From Pseudomonas lini (GTDB lineage: Bacteria > Pseudomonadota > Gammaproteobacteria > Pseudomonadales > Pseudomonadaceae), in NCBI RefSeq assembly GCF_030812475.1, contig NZ_JAUSSR010000007.1:1-64000 (forward strand): a stretch of 64,000 nt of DNA, written 5' to 3'. The translations under genes were made by a program, and so were the position numbers. The number at the start of each line of letters is the position of its first letter. The stretch's first letter is position 1. The notes beneath the pieces are model-generated. The model saw nothing but the letters and a program-made list of their open reading frames with translations, was not told the DNA's origin and did not search any database. This document shows, one piece after another, positions 35,443 to 44,624 of the stretch.

Positions 35443-36546
35443 ATGGCCAACCTGAAAATCAAGAACCTGCAAAAAGGCTTCGAAGGCTTTTCCATCATCA
35501 AGGGCATCGACCTGGAAGTGCGCGACAAGGAATTCGTGGTCTTCGTCGGTCCCTCGGGGTGCGGCAAGTCCACCCTGCTGCGGCTGATCGCCGGCCTGGA
35601 AGAAGTCAGCGGCGGCACCATCGAACTCGACGGCCGCGACATCACCGAAGTCAGCCCGGCCAAGCGCGACCTGGCCATGGTGTTCCAGACCTACGCCCTG
35701 TACCCGCACATGAGCGTGCGCAAAAACATGTCGTTCGCCCTCGACCTGGCCGGCGTGCCCAAGGCCGAGGTCGAGAACAAGGTCAACGACGCCGCACGCA
35801 TCCTCGAACTCGGACCGATGCTCGAGCGCAAGCCCAAGCAGCTCTCCGGCGGCCAGCGCCAGCGTGTGGCCATCGGCCGGGCGATCGTGCGCAATCCGAA
35901 AATCTTCCTGTTCGACGAACCGCTGTCCAACCTCGACGCCGCCCTGCGGGTGCAGATGCGCCTGGAACTGTCGCGGCTGCACAAGGAACTGCAGGCGACC
36001 ATGATCTACGTGACCCACGACCAGGTCGAAGCCATGACCCTGGCCGACAAGGTCGTGGTATTGAATGGCGGCAGGGTCGAACAGGTCGGCTCGCCGCTGG
36101 AGCTCTATCACCAGCCTGCCAACCTGTTCGTCGCCGGCTTTCTCGGCACGCCGAGGATGGGCTTCCTCAAGGGCAAGGTCACCCGCGTCGAACGCCAGAG
36201 CTGCGAAGTGCTGCTGGACGCCGGCACCCGCATCACCTTGCCGTTGAGCGGCGCCACCCTGAGCGTCGGGGGCGCCGTGACCCTGGGCATCCGCCCGGAA
36301 CACCTCGAGCTCGCGCAACCGGGCGACTGCAGCCTGCAGGTCACCGCCGACGTCAGCGAGCGCCTGGGCAGCGACACCTTCTGCCACGTCGTGACCGCAT
36401 CCGGCGAGCCCCTGACCCTGCGCGTGCGCGGCGACCTGGCCAGCCGCTACGGCGAAACCCTGAGCCTGCACCTGGATGCCGGACATTGCCATTTATTCGA
36501 TGCCGACGGCGTGGCGCTGACCCGTCCGTTGCGCGCTGCCGCTTGA
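35443..36546 (+). CDS. mtlK: Polyol ABC transporter ATPase
   Basis: This 367-residue ATPase of the MalK/UgpC class carries Walker [17 protein letters not shown] (about 37-52), Q-loop [12 protein letters not shown], signature [15 protein letters not shown], Walker [13 protein letters not shown] and the switch His in [10 protein letters not shown]-terminal TOBE/regulatory beta domains occupy about 240-367. It energises MtlFG. The ATG at 35443 has GGAGG nine bases upstream; the longer frame from 35371 runs through REP DNA. Confidence 0.94.
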   Translation: MANLKIKNLQKGFEGFSIIKGIDLEVRDKEFVVFVGPSGCGKSTLLRLIAGLEEVSGGTIELDGRDITEVSPAKRDLAMVFQTYALYPHMSVRKNMSFALDLAGVPKAEVENKVNDAARILELGPMLERKPKQLSGGQRQRVAIGRAIVRNPKIFLFDEPLSNLDAALRVQMRLELSRLHKELQATMIYVTHDQVEAMTLADKVVVLNGGRVEQVGSPLELYHQPANLFVAGFLGTPRMGFLKGKVTRVERQSCEVLLDAGTRITLPLSGATLSVGGAVTLGIRPEHLELAQPGDCSLQVTADVSERLGSDTFCHVVTASGEPLTLRVRGDLASRYGETLSLHLDAGHCHLFDADGVALTRPLRAAA

Positions 36547-36562
36547 ATTCAGAGAGCCTGAG

Positions 36563-38035
36563 ATGAAACTGAATAAACAGAACCTGCATCACCTCGCCCC
36601 CGAGGTTGTCCTGCCCGCCTACACCCTGAGCGACACCCGCCAGGGCATCGCGCACATCGGCGTCGGCGGCTTCCACCGTGCGCACCAGGCATATTACACC
36701 GACGCCTTGATGAACACCGGCAAGGACCTGGATTGGGCGATTTGCGGCGTCGGCCTGCGCGCCGAAGACCGTCGCGCCCGGGATGACCTGAAGGCGCAGG
36801 ATTACCTGTTCACCCTGCTCGAGTTGGGCGACACCGACGACACCGAAGTCCGGGTGATCGGCGCGATCCGCGACATGCTGCTGGCCGAAGACGGCGCCCA
36901 GGCACTGATCGACAAACTGGCGAGCCCCGAGATTCGCATAGTCTCGCTGACCATCACCGAAGGCGGCTACTGCATCGACGACAGCAACGGCGAATTCATG
37001 GCCCATTTGCCGCAGATCCAACATGACCTGGCGAATCCGGACGCACCGAAAACCGTGTTCGGCTTTCTCTTCGCGGCCCTGGCCAAACGCCGTGCTGCCG
37101 GCACGCCGGCATTCACCTTGATGTCCTGCGATAACCTGCCGCACAACGGCGCGGTCACCCGCAAGGCGCTCCTGGCTTTCGCCGCCCTGCGCGATGTCGG
37201 CCTGCGCGACTGGATCGCCGGTAACGTCAGTTTTCCCAACGCTATGGTCGACCGCATCACGCCGATGACCAGCACCGAACATCGCCTGCAACTGGCCGAC
37301 AAGCACGCCGTCGATGATGCCTGGCCGGTGGTTTGCGAACCCTTTGCGCAATGGGTGCTGGAAGACAAGTTCGTCAATGGGCGCCCGGCCTGGGAACAGG
37401 TCGGCGTGCAGTTCACCGACGACGTCACGCCTTACGAAGACATGAAAATCAAACTGCTCAATGGCAGCCACCTGGCCCTGACATATCTGGGGTTCCTGAA
37501 GGGGTACCGCTTCGTTGACGAGACCATGAACGACCCGCTGTTTGTACGCTACCTGCGCGCGTACATGGATCTGGACGTGACGCCACAGCTGGCGTCCGTG
37601 CCGGGCATCGACCTGAGCGAATACAAGAGCACCCTGATCGAACGCTTCTCAAATCAGGCAATTGCCGATCAGCTGGAGCGCGTGTGCTCGGATGGTTCAT
37701 CGAAGTTTCCCAAGTTCACTGTGCCGACGATCAACCGGTTGATTGCCGATGGTCGCGAGATGACGCGTGCGGCGTTGGTGGTGGCGGCCTGGGCGTTGTA
37801 CTTGAAGGGGGTGGATGAGCATGGCAAGACGTACTCGATTCCCGATCCGCGGGCGGCGTTTTGTCAGGCATTGGTGGCCGATGATGCGCTGATTACCCAA
37901 CGGTTGTTGGCGGTCGAGGAGATCTTTGGTACGGCGATACCTCGTTCGCCGGATTTTGTGGCGGCGTTCGAGTGGTGCTGCAACAGTTTGCGGGAGGTGG
38001 GTGTGACGCGGACGCTGGAGAGGGTTCTGGCGTAA
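36563..38035 (+). CDS. mtlD: Mannitol 2-dehydrogenase
   Basis: This 490-residue NAD-dependent long-chain polyol dehydrogenase oxidises D-mannitol to fructose (and D-arabitol to xylulose). Residues 28-60 hold the cofactor-binding start IAHIGVGGFHRAHQAYY. The catalytic K-x4-N-x2-H is present as MKIKLLNGSH, with the Lys at residue 295, exactly as in the structurally known P. fluorescens enzyme (Lys295, Asn300, His303). The motif NVSFPNAMVDRITPM is also typical. It lies 16 bases after mtlK. Confidence 0.95.
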   Translation: MKLNKQNLHHLAPEVVLPAYTLSDTRQGIAHIGVGGFHRAHQAYYTDALMNTGKDLDWAICGVGLRAEDRRARDDLKAQDYLFTLLELGDTDDTEVRVIGAIRDMLLAEDGAQALIDKLASPEIRIVSLTITEGGYCIDDSNGEFMAHLPQIQHDLANPDAPKTVFGFLFAALAKRRAAGTPAFTLMSCDNLPHNGAVTRKALLAFAALRDVGLRDWIAGNVSFPNAMVDRITPMTSTEHRLQLADKHAVDDAWPVVCEPFAQWVLEDKFVNGRPAWEQVGVQFTDDVTPYEDMKIKLLNGSHLALTYLGFLKGYRFVDETMNDPLFVRYLRAYMDLDVTPQLASVPGIDLSEYKSTLIERFSNQAIADQLERVCSDGSSKFPKFTVPTINRLIADGREMTRAALVVAAWALYLKGVDEHGKTYSIPDPRAAFCQALVADDALITQRLLAVEEIFGTAIPRSPDFVAAFEWCCNSLREVGVTRTLERVLA

Positions 38036-38054
38036 GTACAGTGGTGAATGTGCT

Positions 38055-38157
38055 GCCGCCTTCGCGAGCAGGCCCGCTCCCACATTAGTTTGCTGGCGTC
38101 CACAACATTTGGGGCCACCTCAGAACCAGTGTGGGAGCGGGCTTGCTCGCGAATGGC
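38055..38157. repeat. REP pair between mtlD and mtlY
   Basis: TTCGCGAGCAGGCCCGCTCC at about 38061 and GTGGGAGCGGGCTTGCTCGC at about 38131 are inverted copies in the 158-base gap inside the operon. Confidence 0.85.
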
Positions 38158-38193
38158 TTCACCGAGATCGACCAGACACACCAAGGATCCTCC

Positions 38194-39690
38194 ATGGCAA
38201 ACCAACAACTCTTCCTCGGCATCGACTGTGGCACCCAAGGCACCAAGGCCCTCATCCTTGACGCGCAGAGCGGCGAGGTTCTCGGCCAGGGTGCCGCCGC
38301 ACACACCTTGATCAGCGGCGCCAATGGCCGGCGCGAGCAGGACACCTCGCAATGGCTGGAAGCATTCACTTCGGCAACTCGCCAAGCGCTGATCGCGGCC
38401 AACGTCGACGGCCAGAACATCCTCGGCATCGGCGTCTCCGGCCAACAACACGGCCTGGTCCTGCTCGATGATCAAGGCCAGGTACTGCGCCCGGCCAAGC
38501 TCTGGTGCGACACCGAATCGACCCCGGAAAACGATCTCCTGCTGGCCCATCTGGGCGGCGAAAGCGGCTCGCTGGAACGCCTCGGCGTGGTCATCGCACC
38601 GGGTTACACGGTATCAAAGCTGCTCTGGACCAAAGAACAGTATCCGGAAGCGTTTTCCCGCATCGCCCGCATCCTGCTGCCCCACGACTACCTCAACTAT
38701 TGGCTCACCGGCCGCAGCTGCAGCGAGTATGGCGATGCTTCGGGCACCGGCTATTTCAATGTTCGCACCCGCCAGTGGGACTTGCAGCTGCTGCGCGACA
38801 TCGACCCCACCGGCCGCCTGCAAGCCGCGTTGCCGGAGCTGATCGACGCCCACCAGGCCGTTGGCACCCTCCTGCCGCACATCGCCCAACACCTGGGTAT
38901 CAACCCCCGGGCATGGGTGTCCAGCGGCGGTGGCGACAACATGATGGGTGCCATCGGCACCGGCAACATCAAGCCCGGCGCCATCACCATGAGCCTCGGT
39001 TCCTCGGGCACGGTTTACGCCTATGCCGACCAGCCGAAGGTCAGTCCGGACGCCTCGGTCGCGACCTTCTGTTCGTCGAGCGGTGGCTGGCTGCCGCTGA
39101 TCTGCACCATGAACCTGACCAATGCCACCGGGGTGATCCGCGAGTTGTTCGAGCTGGACATCCCGCGCTTCAACGAACGCGTCGCGCAAGCGCCGATCGG
39201 TGCCGAAGGCGTGTGCATGCTGCCGTTTCTCAACGGCGAACGGGTGCCTGCCCTGCCCCATGCCACGGGTAGCCTGCTGGGGCTGACCATGACCAACCTG
39301 ACCCAGCCCAACCTGTGTCGCGCCGTGGTAGAGGGCGCGACCTTCGGCTTGCGGTATGGACTGGACCTGTTGCGCGGCAATGGCCTGCAAAGCCGCAGCA
39401 TCTGCCTGATCGGCGGCGGCTCGAAAAGCGCGGTGTGGCGGCAGATGGTCGCGGACATCATGAACACGCCAGTGATCTGCACCGGGCAAAGCGAAGCCGC
39501 GGCGCTGGGCGCTGCGATTCAGGCGGCGTGGTGCTGGTACTGGGCAAACGGCCATGAATACAGCCTGGCGGACTTGTGCGAGCGCTGCGTGAAGTTCGAT
39601 CCGGCCAGCGTAACCCTGCCGATTGCAGACAATGTGGCGGCCAGCCAGCAGGCCTACGAACGCTATCGACAGCTTGTCGCAACCCTTTAA
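38194..39690 (+). CDS. mtlY: Xylulokinase of the polyol operon
   Basis: This 498-residue FGGY-family kinase phosphorylates D-xylulose, the product of arabitol oxidation. It opens with the ATP phosphate-1 motif LFLGIDCGTQGTKALILD. GIGVSGQQHGLVLLD follows near residue 80, SLGSSGTVYAY near 270, and the adenosine motif IGGGSKSAVWRQMVADIM near 410. AAGGA precedes ATG 38194; the longer frame starts inside a REP. It is the last visible mtl gene: the fructokinase gene mtlZ that ends the operon in described P. fluorescens strains is not found downstream. Confidence 0.92.
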   Translation: MANQQLFLGIDCGTQGTKALILDAQSGEVLGQGAAAHTLISGANGRREQDTSQWLEAFTSATRQALIAANVDGQNILGIGVSGQQHGLVLLDDQGQVLRPAKLWCDTESTPENDLLLAHLGGESGSLERLGVVIAPGYTVSKLLWTKEQYPEAFSRIARILLPHDYLNYWLTGRSCSEYGDASGTGYFNVRTRQWDLQLLRDIDPTGRLQAALPELIDAHQAVGTLLPHIAQHLGINPRAWVSSGGGDNMMGAIGTGNIKPGAITMSLGSSGTVYAYADQPKVSPDASVATFCSSSGGWLPLICTMNLTNATGVIRELFELDIPRFNERVAQAPIGAEGVCMLPFLNGERVPALPHATGSLLGLTMTNLTQPNLCRAVVEGATFGLRYGLDLLRGNGLQSRSICLIGGGSKSAVWRQMVADIMNTPVICTGQSEAAALGAAIQAAWCWYWANGHEYSLADLCERCVKFDPASVTLPIADNVAASQQAYERYRQLVATL

Positions 39691-39746
39691 AGAGAAGGAA
39701 ACCGCCGACAGGTGGCATTCAGCCGGCTTAACCATCTCTTAACGCT

Positions 39747-39771
39747 GCGGTCCAAAGCTTTACTGGACCGC
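39747..39771 (+). other. Strong hairpin after mtlY
   Basis: GCGGTCCA-N9-TGGACCGC forms an 8-bp perfect stem 57 bases after the mtlY stop. No T run follows, so it may be an mRNA-stabilising or weak termination structure rather than a classical terminator. Confidence 0.5.
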
Positions 39772-39854
39772 ACGCCCGCAGATCTCTCTGACGCCCAGTG
39801 CGGCAGGTTCGACCCTACGTCGAGCTGACTTTTCGCCTGCACTGGAGATCGTTC

Positions 39855-40127
39855 ATGAACACGCGCACATTGCTGTCGACAGCCGCCCTCGCCTACACCG
39901 CCTTTGCCGGTATCGCCCAGGCCGACGATACCTCCTCGACCCAAGTCCAGGCTCCTGCGTATCACTACGGGATGCCATTGCACATAGCGAAGGTCATCTC
40001 ATTGACCGAACCCACGACCGTGTATTGCGAAGTCATTACTGCTGAAATGAAATACATCGACACCTCAGGCCAGCCTGCACAAATCACTTATCGAAAACTG
40101 TCCGATGCTTGCAGCATGCAAAGCTGA
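39855..40127 (+). CDS. DUF2790 family small secreted protein
   Basis: This 90-residue protein has a clear signal peptide (MNTRTLLSTAALAYTAFAGI, cleavage after AQA) and a mature domain with YHYGMPLHIAKVISL and a paired Cys pattern (YCEVITAEMKYIDTSGQP, C-terminal DAC). I recall this as the Pseudomonas DUF2790 family, of unknown function and often present in several copies per genome. ATG 39855 has GGAG upstream; the longer frame from 39798 lacks one. It stands alone after the mtl operon. Confidence 0.8.
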   Translation: MNTRTLLSTAALAYTAFAGIAQADDTSSTQVQAPAYHYGMPLHIAKVISLTEPTTVYCEVITAEMKYIDTSGQPAQITYRKLSDACSMQS

Positions 40128-40251
40128 CCGGGCAGCCGGACGTTTTCGGCGAATGGCTCGATCGCCATACCGGTCCGGGCATGCTTGCTTGTGGTTGAAC
40201 TGGCGTCGGGGCTGGCTATTCTCCAGACCCGGCGCGCCTTAAAGCCGTGGG

Positions 40252-40521
40252 TTAAAGCGCTTTCTTGTCAGGATGCAGCGTCTGGACATCGGCCCTTTTT
40301 TGCATATCAACCCGCAATTCGGCTATCAATTCATTGATTTCCCTGCAGCCGTTAAGATGTTTGGCATCTATACCGGTCTTTATCAGATCGAGTTGATCGG
40401 TTTGACGATCGGAATACACTTTTATGGTCATCGACAGGTCCGGTGTCAGCGTACATTGACAGCGTTTCGGAAGAAAACTGCTTTCAATGATGTTTCGAAG
40501 TTCCAAGGCAGAAAGAAACAT
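40252..40521 (-). CDS. DUF1652 family protein
   Basis: This 89-residue protein begins MFLSALELRNIIESSFLPKR and continues CQCTLTPDLSMTIKVY with a late INELIAELRVDM helix, the pattern of the small Pseudomonas DUF1652 family (function unknown). The ATG at 40521 has an excellent AAGGAGAGGG site, clearly better than the in-frame ATG 13 codons upstream. Cytoplasmic by sequence. Confidence 0.82.
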   Translation of the reverse strand: MFLSALELRNIIESSFLPKRCQCTLTPDLSMTIKVYSDRQTDQLDLIKTGIDAKHLNGCREINELIAELRVDMQKRADVQTLHPDKKAL

Positions 40522-40576
40522 TACGACCCTCTCCTTAATATGAGAATGCCAATCAAACATCCACGTCGATCAGTAC

Positions 40577-40813
40577 CTATCCCCCGCTCATATTCCTTGC
40601 GGGCTTTATCAGGTCTTCATCTGACCGTTTTGGTATCGCCGCTGACTTCAATGAAAAGCCGGTCAGCTCAAGGCCAGCTAGAGCATAAAACATGCCGGGA
40701 ATTTCGCCGTGCAGCTCATCGGTTAATTCAATGACATAGCGGCTCTGCCAGCAGGCCTTTTCATGCAAAATGCAATAAAGACCGACGGCGGCCCTGCATT
40801 TTGCAAGATTCAC
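40577..40813 (-). CDS. Hypothetical small protein
   Basis: A 78-residue frame (MNLAKCRAAVGLYCILHEKA, later RYVIELTDELHGEIPGMFYA) directly upstream of the DUF1652 gene on the same strand. It reads like a soluble protein and has no good overlapping alternative. No clear ribosome site is seen and I do not recognise the family, so it is listed with reserve. Confidence 0.4.
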   Translation of the reverse strand: MNLAKCRAAVGLYCILHEKACWQSRYVIELTDELHGEIPGMFYALAGLELTGFSLKSAAIPKRSDEDLIKPARNMSGG

Positions 40814-40938
40814 GGCAGGAAAAATGTAACGACGTTGACTCAGTATCCGCCGACCCCACCCACACGCAAGACCACAAAACGGGTTCTTTGACCCATATCA
40901 ATACCGTCCGGCTGAATGTGATCGGCAGGCAATCGGCT

Positions 40939-42090
40939 TTACTTCAGGCCGACCTTGTACAGCACCCCGTCATCCTCATCGGTCAACACATATAAATAGC
41001 CGTCCGGCCCCTGCCGCACGTCACGAATGCGCTTGTTTAGTTCACCCATCAACCGTTCTTCGTGAACCACCCTGTCGCCGTCGAACTGCAAGCGAATCAG
41101 CTCTTGAGTGACCAGCGCGCCTATAAAGACATTGTGTTGCCAGGCTTCGAAGCGGTCAGCGTCGTAGAACGCCATACCGCTCAAACCTGGAGATTTTTCC
41201 CAGACGTGGTGTGGCGCGACGGTGCCTTCGGCGGTCTTGCCCTTGGCTTCCGGAATCGGCTGGCCGGAATAGTTGATGCCATGGGTTGCCAGCGGCCAGC
41301 CATGATTCTTGCCACGCTCGATAATGTTGATCTCGTCGCCACCCCGTGGGCCGTGCTCGTTTTCCCAGAGGACGCCGGTCCAGGGGTTGAGCGCCGCGCC
41401 TTGTGGATTGCGCTGGCCATAGGACCAGATCTCCGGGCGCACGCCGCTCTGACCGACAAAGGGGTTGTCGTCCGGTACCTTGCCGTCGGGATAGATCCGC
41501 ACGACCTTGCCCTGCAGCTTGTCGAGGTCCTGGGCCGTCGGCCGGTCGTTGTTCTCACCGAGAGTGATGAACAGATAACCGTCGCGGTCGAACACCAGGC
41601 GCGATCCAAAGTGGTTGCCCACCGACAGTTTGGGCTCTTGGCGGAAGATCACCGTGAAATTGTTGATTGTCTTCAGGTCTTGCGACAATTGTCCGCGGCC
41701 GACCGCTGTTCCGGCCTTGTCGCCCTTTCCACCGCCTTCGGCGTATGACAGGTAGACCGTACGGTCTTGCTTGAAGTCGGGCGACAGCACCACATCGAGC
41801 AAGCCGCCCTGCCCCTTGGCCCAGACCTTCGGCACGCCGTCGAGCGGTGCCGACAGTTTGCCGTCAGCGCTGACCAGCCTCAGGCTGCCGGGGCGTTCAG
41901 TCACCAGCATGCCCTGGCGATCGGGGAGAAACGCCAAAGCCCACGGGTGATCCAGGCCCTCGACGATCGGAGTGACTTCGAGGATGCCCTGTTCACTTTT
42001 CAGTTCTTGAATGGGCGCGGCATACGCAGGTGCGGTCGCAGTGATCAAGGTGCTGGCACAGAGTGTGGCCAGGAAGGTTTTACGCAACAT
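40939..42090 (-). CDS. Soluble PQQ-dependent aldose sugar dehydrogenase
   Basis: This 383-residue periplasmic six-bladed beta-propeller of the GSDH/Asd (YliI) family oxidises aldose sugars with PQQ as cofactor. It has a signal peptide (cleavage near PAYA-AP, residue 25). Conserved stretches are LDHPWALAFLPDRQGMLVTE near residue 47, the GNHFGSRLVFDRDGYLFITL blade with the catalytic-region HFGSR near residue 158, WENEHGPRGGDEINII near 236 and NYGWPL-like NHGWPLATHGINYSG. AAAGGAA precedes ATG 42090. It is single and not linked to PQQ synthesis genes here. Confidence 0.9.
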   Translation of the reverse strand: MLRKTFLATLCASTLITATAPAYAAPIQELKSEQGILEVTPIVEGLDHPWALAFLPDRQGMLVTERPGSLRLVSADGKLSAPLDGVPKVWAKGQGGLLDVVLSPDFKQDRTVYLSYAEGGGKGDKAGTAVGRGQLSQDLKTINNFTVIFRQEPKLSVGNHFGSRLVFDRDGYLFITLGENNDRPTAQDLDKLQGKVVRIYPDGKVPDDNPFVGQSGVRPEIWSYGQRNPQGAALNPWTGVLWENEHGPRGGDEINIIERGKNHGWPLATHGINYSGQPIPEAKGKTAEGTVAPHHVWEKSPGLSGMAFYDADRFEAWQHNVFIGALVTQELIRLQFDGDRVVHEERLMGELNKRIRDVRQGPDGYLYVLTDEDDGVLYKVGLK

Positions 42091-42140
42091 GCACGATTCC
42101 TTTTGTCGTCAGATTGGCTGGCAGATTTGTGTCTTGCCGT

Positions 42141-42485
42141 TCAACGGTTGTTGGTGCCTGCATCTCGAGGAGGCGGATTGGGTATGAATTCAGGGGGGCT
42201 GGCCGGAACCGATCGGTCCTGGGGATAGCGGTTGCCAATGCCGCCGTTGTCCAGGGTCGGTGGCCGCGGTACTGGTACGGTGTTTGGCCCGCGAATGATC
42301 GGAGCGCCAGGTTGGGTGCCCTGCATGCTGTTGGGGTTGGCCCGGCGAATCGGGCTGTTGTAGGGATTCGATGAATTGCCCGTCGGGCTCTGGGCCAACA
42401 ACATTGATGAATTATCTGCCTGGGCCGGATGGCTCAGCACACCACTCAATGCCAATGCGGTGATGCCAAGCATTAGTCGATTCAT
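42141..42485 (-). CDS. Small secreted proline/asparagine-rich protein
   Basis: This 114-residue protein has a signal peptide (MNRLMLGITALALSGVLSHP, cleavage after AQA). The mature part is low in structure and rich in Pro, Asn, Gly and Arg (SPTGNSSNPYNSPIRRANP, VPVPRPPTLDNGG, PPEFIPNPPPRDAG). No family is recognised and no Cys is present, so it is probably a disordered periplasmic protein. It lies 50 bases before the aldose dehydrogenase on the same strand and may be transcribed with it. Confidence 0.65.
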   Translation of the reverse strand: MNRLMLGITALALSGVLSHPAQADNSSMLLAQSPTGNSSNPYNSPIRRANPNSMQGTQPGAPIIRGPNTVPVPRPPTLDNGGIGNRYPQDRSVPASPPEFIPNPPPRDAGTNNR

Positions 42486-42689
42486 CGGGAGGCCTCTGGA
42501 GGTCAGCGTGGATAGAGTCTTCGATAGCACGCTACGCCCGGGGTTCGCATTTGTTAATCAAAACCTCCCCCTCAAGATGTAACACCCTTTGACCGTACCG
42601 CTGATCCGCCCACGAGACGCGGCCTTAAGCGGCTGAAACTTTTGCGCCGGGCTACAGGTCACCTGATCATCACTTGGGAGAAGACGACG

Positions 42690-43562
42690 ATGGCACGGGC
42701 AATCTGGAAAGGCGCAATCAGTTTCGGGCTGGTGCATATCCCTGTCGCGCTGGTTTCGGCGACGTCTTCCCAAGGGGTGGATTTTGACTGGCTCGACAGC
42801 CGCAGCATGGAGCCGGTCGGCTACAAGCGCGTCAACAAGGTCACCGGCAAGGAAGTCACCAAAGAACACATTGTCAAAGGCGTGCAGTACGAAAAGGGTC
42901 GCTATGTGGTGCTCAGTGAAGAGGAGATCAAGTCGGCGCACCCGCTGTCCACGCAAACCATCGATATCTTTGCCTTTGTCGACAGTGAACAGATCCCTTT
43001 GCAAAACATCGACACCCCTTACTACCTTGCACCTGATAAACGCGGCGGCAAGGTGTACGCGCTGCTGCGCGAAACCCTCAGCAAAACCAACAAGGTCGCC
43101 CTCGCCCACGTCGTGTTGCATACGCGCCAGCACCTGGCCGCGCTGATGCCCCTGGAGTCGGCCATGGTCCTGGTGATGCTGCGCTGGCCGGCCGAAGTGC
43201 GCAGCCTGGATACGCTCGAACTGGGCAGCGACGTCACCAGTGCGAAGCTGGTCAAAGGTGAACTGGACATGGCCAAACGGCTGGTGGAAGACATGAGCGC
43301 CGAATGGAGCCCTGAAGACTATCGCGACAGCTTCGAAGACAAGATCATGGCGCTGGTGGAGAAAAAGGCCCATGAAGGGAAGATCGAGGATGTGGAGACG
43401 GCGACGGGTGAAGAGGAACGCAAGACGGCGGATGTGATTGATTTGACTGAGTTGCTTAAACGCAGCCTGGGTGGCAAGGCAGGTAGTAAACCGGCGGCCA
43501 AACCCAAACCGGCCAGCAAATCGACACCGGCCAAAAAAGCCACAAAGCGCTCAAGTGGCTGA
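42690..43562 (+). CDS. ku: Bacterial Ku, NHEJ DNA end-binding protein
   Basis: This 290-residue protein forms a homodimeric ring on broken DNA ends for non-homologous end joining. It begins ARAIWKGAISFGLVHIPVAL, the Ku core start, and continues through YKRVNKVTGKEVTKEHIVKG and the conserved PYYLAPDKRGGKVYALLRE to about residue 255. A basic, Lys/Ala/Pro-rich C-terminal tail (KPAAKPKPASKSTPAKKATK) follows, thought to bind DNA. ATG 42690 has GGGAG upstream. The usual partner ligase LigD is not adjacent, so it must be encoded elsewhere if NHEJ is complete. Confidence 0.94.
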   Translation: MARAIWKGAISFGLVHIPVALVSATSSQGVDFDWLDSRSMEPVGYKRVNKVTGKEVTKEHIVKGVQYEKGRYVVLSEEEIKSAHPLSTQTIDIFAFVDSEQIPLQNIDTPYYLAPDKRGGKVYALLRETLSKTNKVALAHVVLHTRQHLAALMPLESAMVLVMLRWPAEVRSLDTLELGSDVTSAKLVKGELDMAKRLVEDMSAEWSPEDYRDSFEDKIMALVEKKAHEGKIEDVETATGEEERKTADVIDLTELLKRSLGGKAGSKPAAKPKPASKSTPAKKATKRSSG

Positions 43563-43596
43563 CCGATCACAGGACATTCATGAGTGATGCGGTGCC

Positions 43597-43712
43597 AGTG
43601 CCGGCCCCTTTGCGGGCAAGCCGGCTCCCACAGGATTCAGTGTCAGCTCAGAAATTGGCGGCAAACGCCGAACCTTGTGGGAGCGGGCTTGCCCGCGAAG
43701 GCGTCATCCGCC
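43597..43712. repeat. REP pair
   Basis: CGGGCAAGCCGGCTCCCACA near 43612 and GTGGGAGCGGGCTTGCCCGC near 43677 are inverted copies between the convergent ku and lpxO genes, just beside the lpxO stop. Confidence 0.85.
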
Positions 43713-43724
43713 GCGACATATCAT

Positions 43725-44624
43725 TCAGATCAGCAAAAACACCGCCAGCAACCCACCCAAAATCGCCCACTTCTCCAGGTAATACAGCTTGCGATTACGC
43801 TTCTTCAGCGCCTTGCCCCGCAGGCGAAACTTGTAGATTCTGCCGAACAGGCGATTGATACCACCGGTTTTGTCACCCCCGTCGTTCGGCGCGCCCGCCG
43901 CCGCCATCACAGTGCGGCTGAACCAGCGATTGAACGCTGCCGCCCAGCGATACTTCATTGGCCGCTCAATGTCGCAGAACAAAATGATGCGATTGTGTTC
44001 GGTGGTGTTTTCGGCGTAATGAATGAAGGTTTCATCGAAAATGACCGCTTCACCGTCGCGCCAGTGGTAGTTCTCGCCATCGACGTTGATGTAGCAACCG
44101 GCATCGTTCGGCGTGTCCAGCCCCAGGTGGTAACGATAGGAACCGGCATACGGATCGCGGTGACGGACCAGCCTGGAGCCTGGGGGCAACTCGGCGAACA
44201 TCGCCGCCTTGATCGAGCCGATGCTCTGCACCAGTTCCGTCGTGCGTGGACAGAGCTTCATGGCCGACGGGTGGCTGTCACCGTACCACTTCAGGTAAAA
44301 ACGCTTCCAGCCGGTCTTGAAGAACGAATTGAAGCCGACATCGTCGTACTGGTTCGAGCGTTTGATCTCGCCAGCGCGGAGCAGGTGCTGGCCTTCGGCG
44401 CGAATGTCTTCCCAATGGGTCTGCAACGGACTCAAGTCAGGGAAATCGGCGGTGTCGAGATAAGGCCTGTTGGGGATTTTCGAGAACAGGTAAAGGAAGC
44501 AATTGACCGGTGCCAGAAACGTCGAGTGATCACTCAGCTGGCGGCCCAGTTTATGACGCACGCGTCCGCGCAAGTGAACGTATGCAATCGATACAACATA
44601 AATAACAGCGATGATGAGCTTCAC
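43725..44624 (-). CDS. lpxO: Lipid A hydroxylase LpxO (Asp/Asn beta-hydroxylase family)
   Basis: This 299-residue protein has an N-terminal membrane helix (LIIAVIYVVSIAYVHL) and a C-terminal one (about 282-298). Between them is the Fe(II)/2-oxoglutarate dioxygenase fold, with metal ligands in LVRHRDPYAGS and ETFIHYAENTTEHNR. LpxO adds a 2-hydroxyl group to the secondary laurate of lipid A on the cytoplasmic side. The start is GTG 44624 (KLIIAVIYV), which aligns with the known N-terminus; the ribosome site is weak. It is convergent with ku. Confidence 0.88.
   Translation of the reverse strand: MKLIIAVIYVVSIAYVHLRGRVRHKLGRQLSDHSTFLAPVNCFLYLFSKIPNRPYLDTADFPDLSPLQTHWEDIRAEGQHLLRAGEIKRSNQYDDVGFNSFFKTGWKRFYLKWYGDSHPSAMKLCPRTTELVQSIGSIKAAMFAELPPGSRLVRHRDPYAGSYRYHLGLDTPNDAGCYINVDGENYHWRDGEAVIFDETFIHYAENTTEHNRIILFCDIERPMKYRWAAAFNRWFSRTVMAAAGAPNDGGDKTGGINRLFGRIYKFRLRGKALKKRNRKLYYLEKWAILGGLLAVFLLI

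Noticed and set aside
34954..36492. 512-codon antisense frame over mtlG-mtlK
   Set aside because: Crosses REP DNA and is antisense to mtlK, whose Walker motifs are unambiguous.
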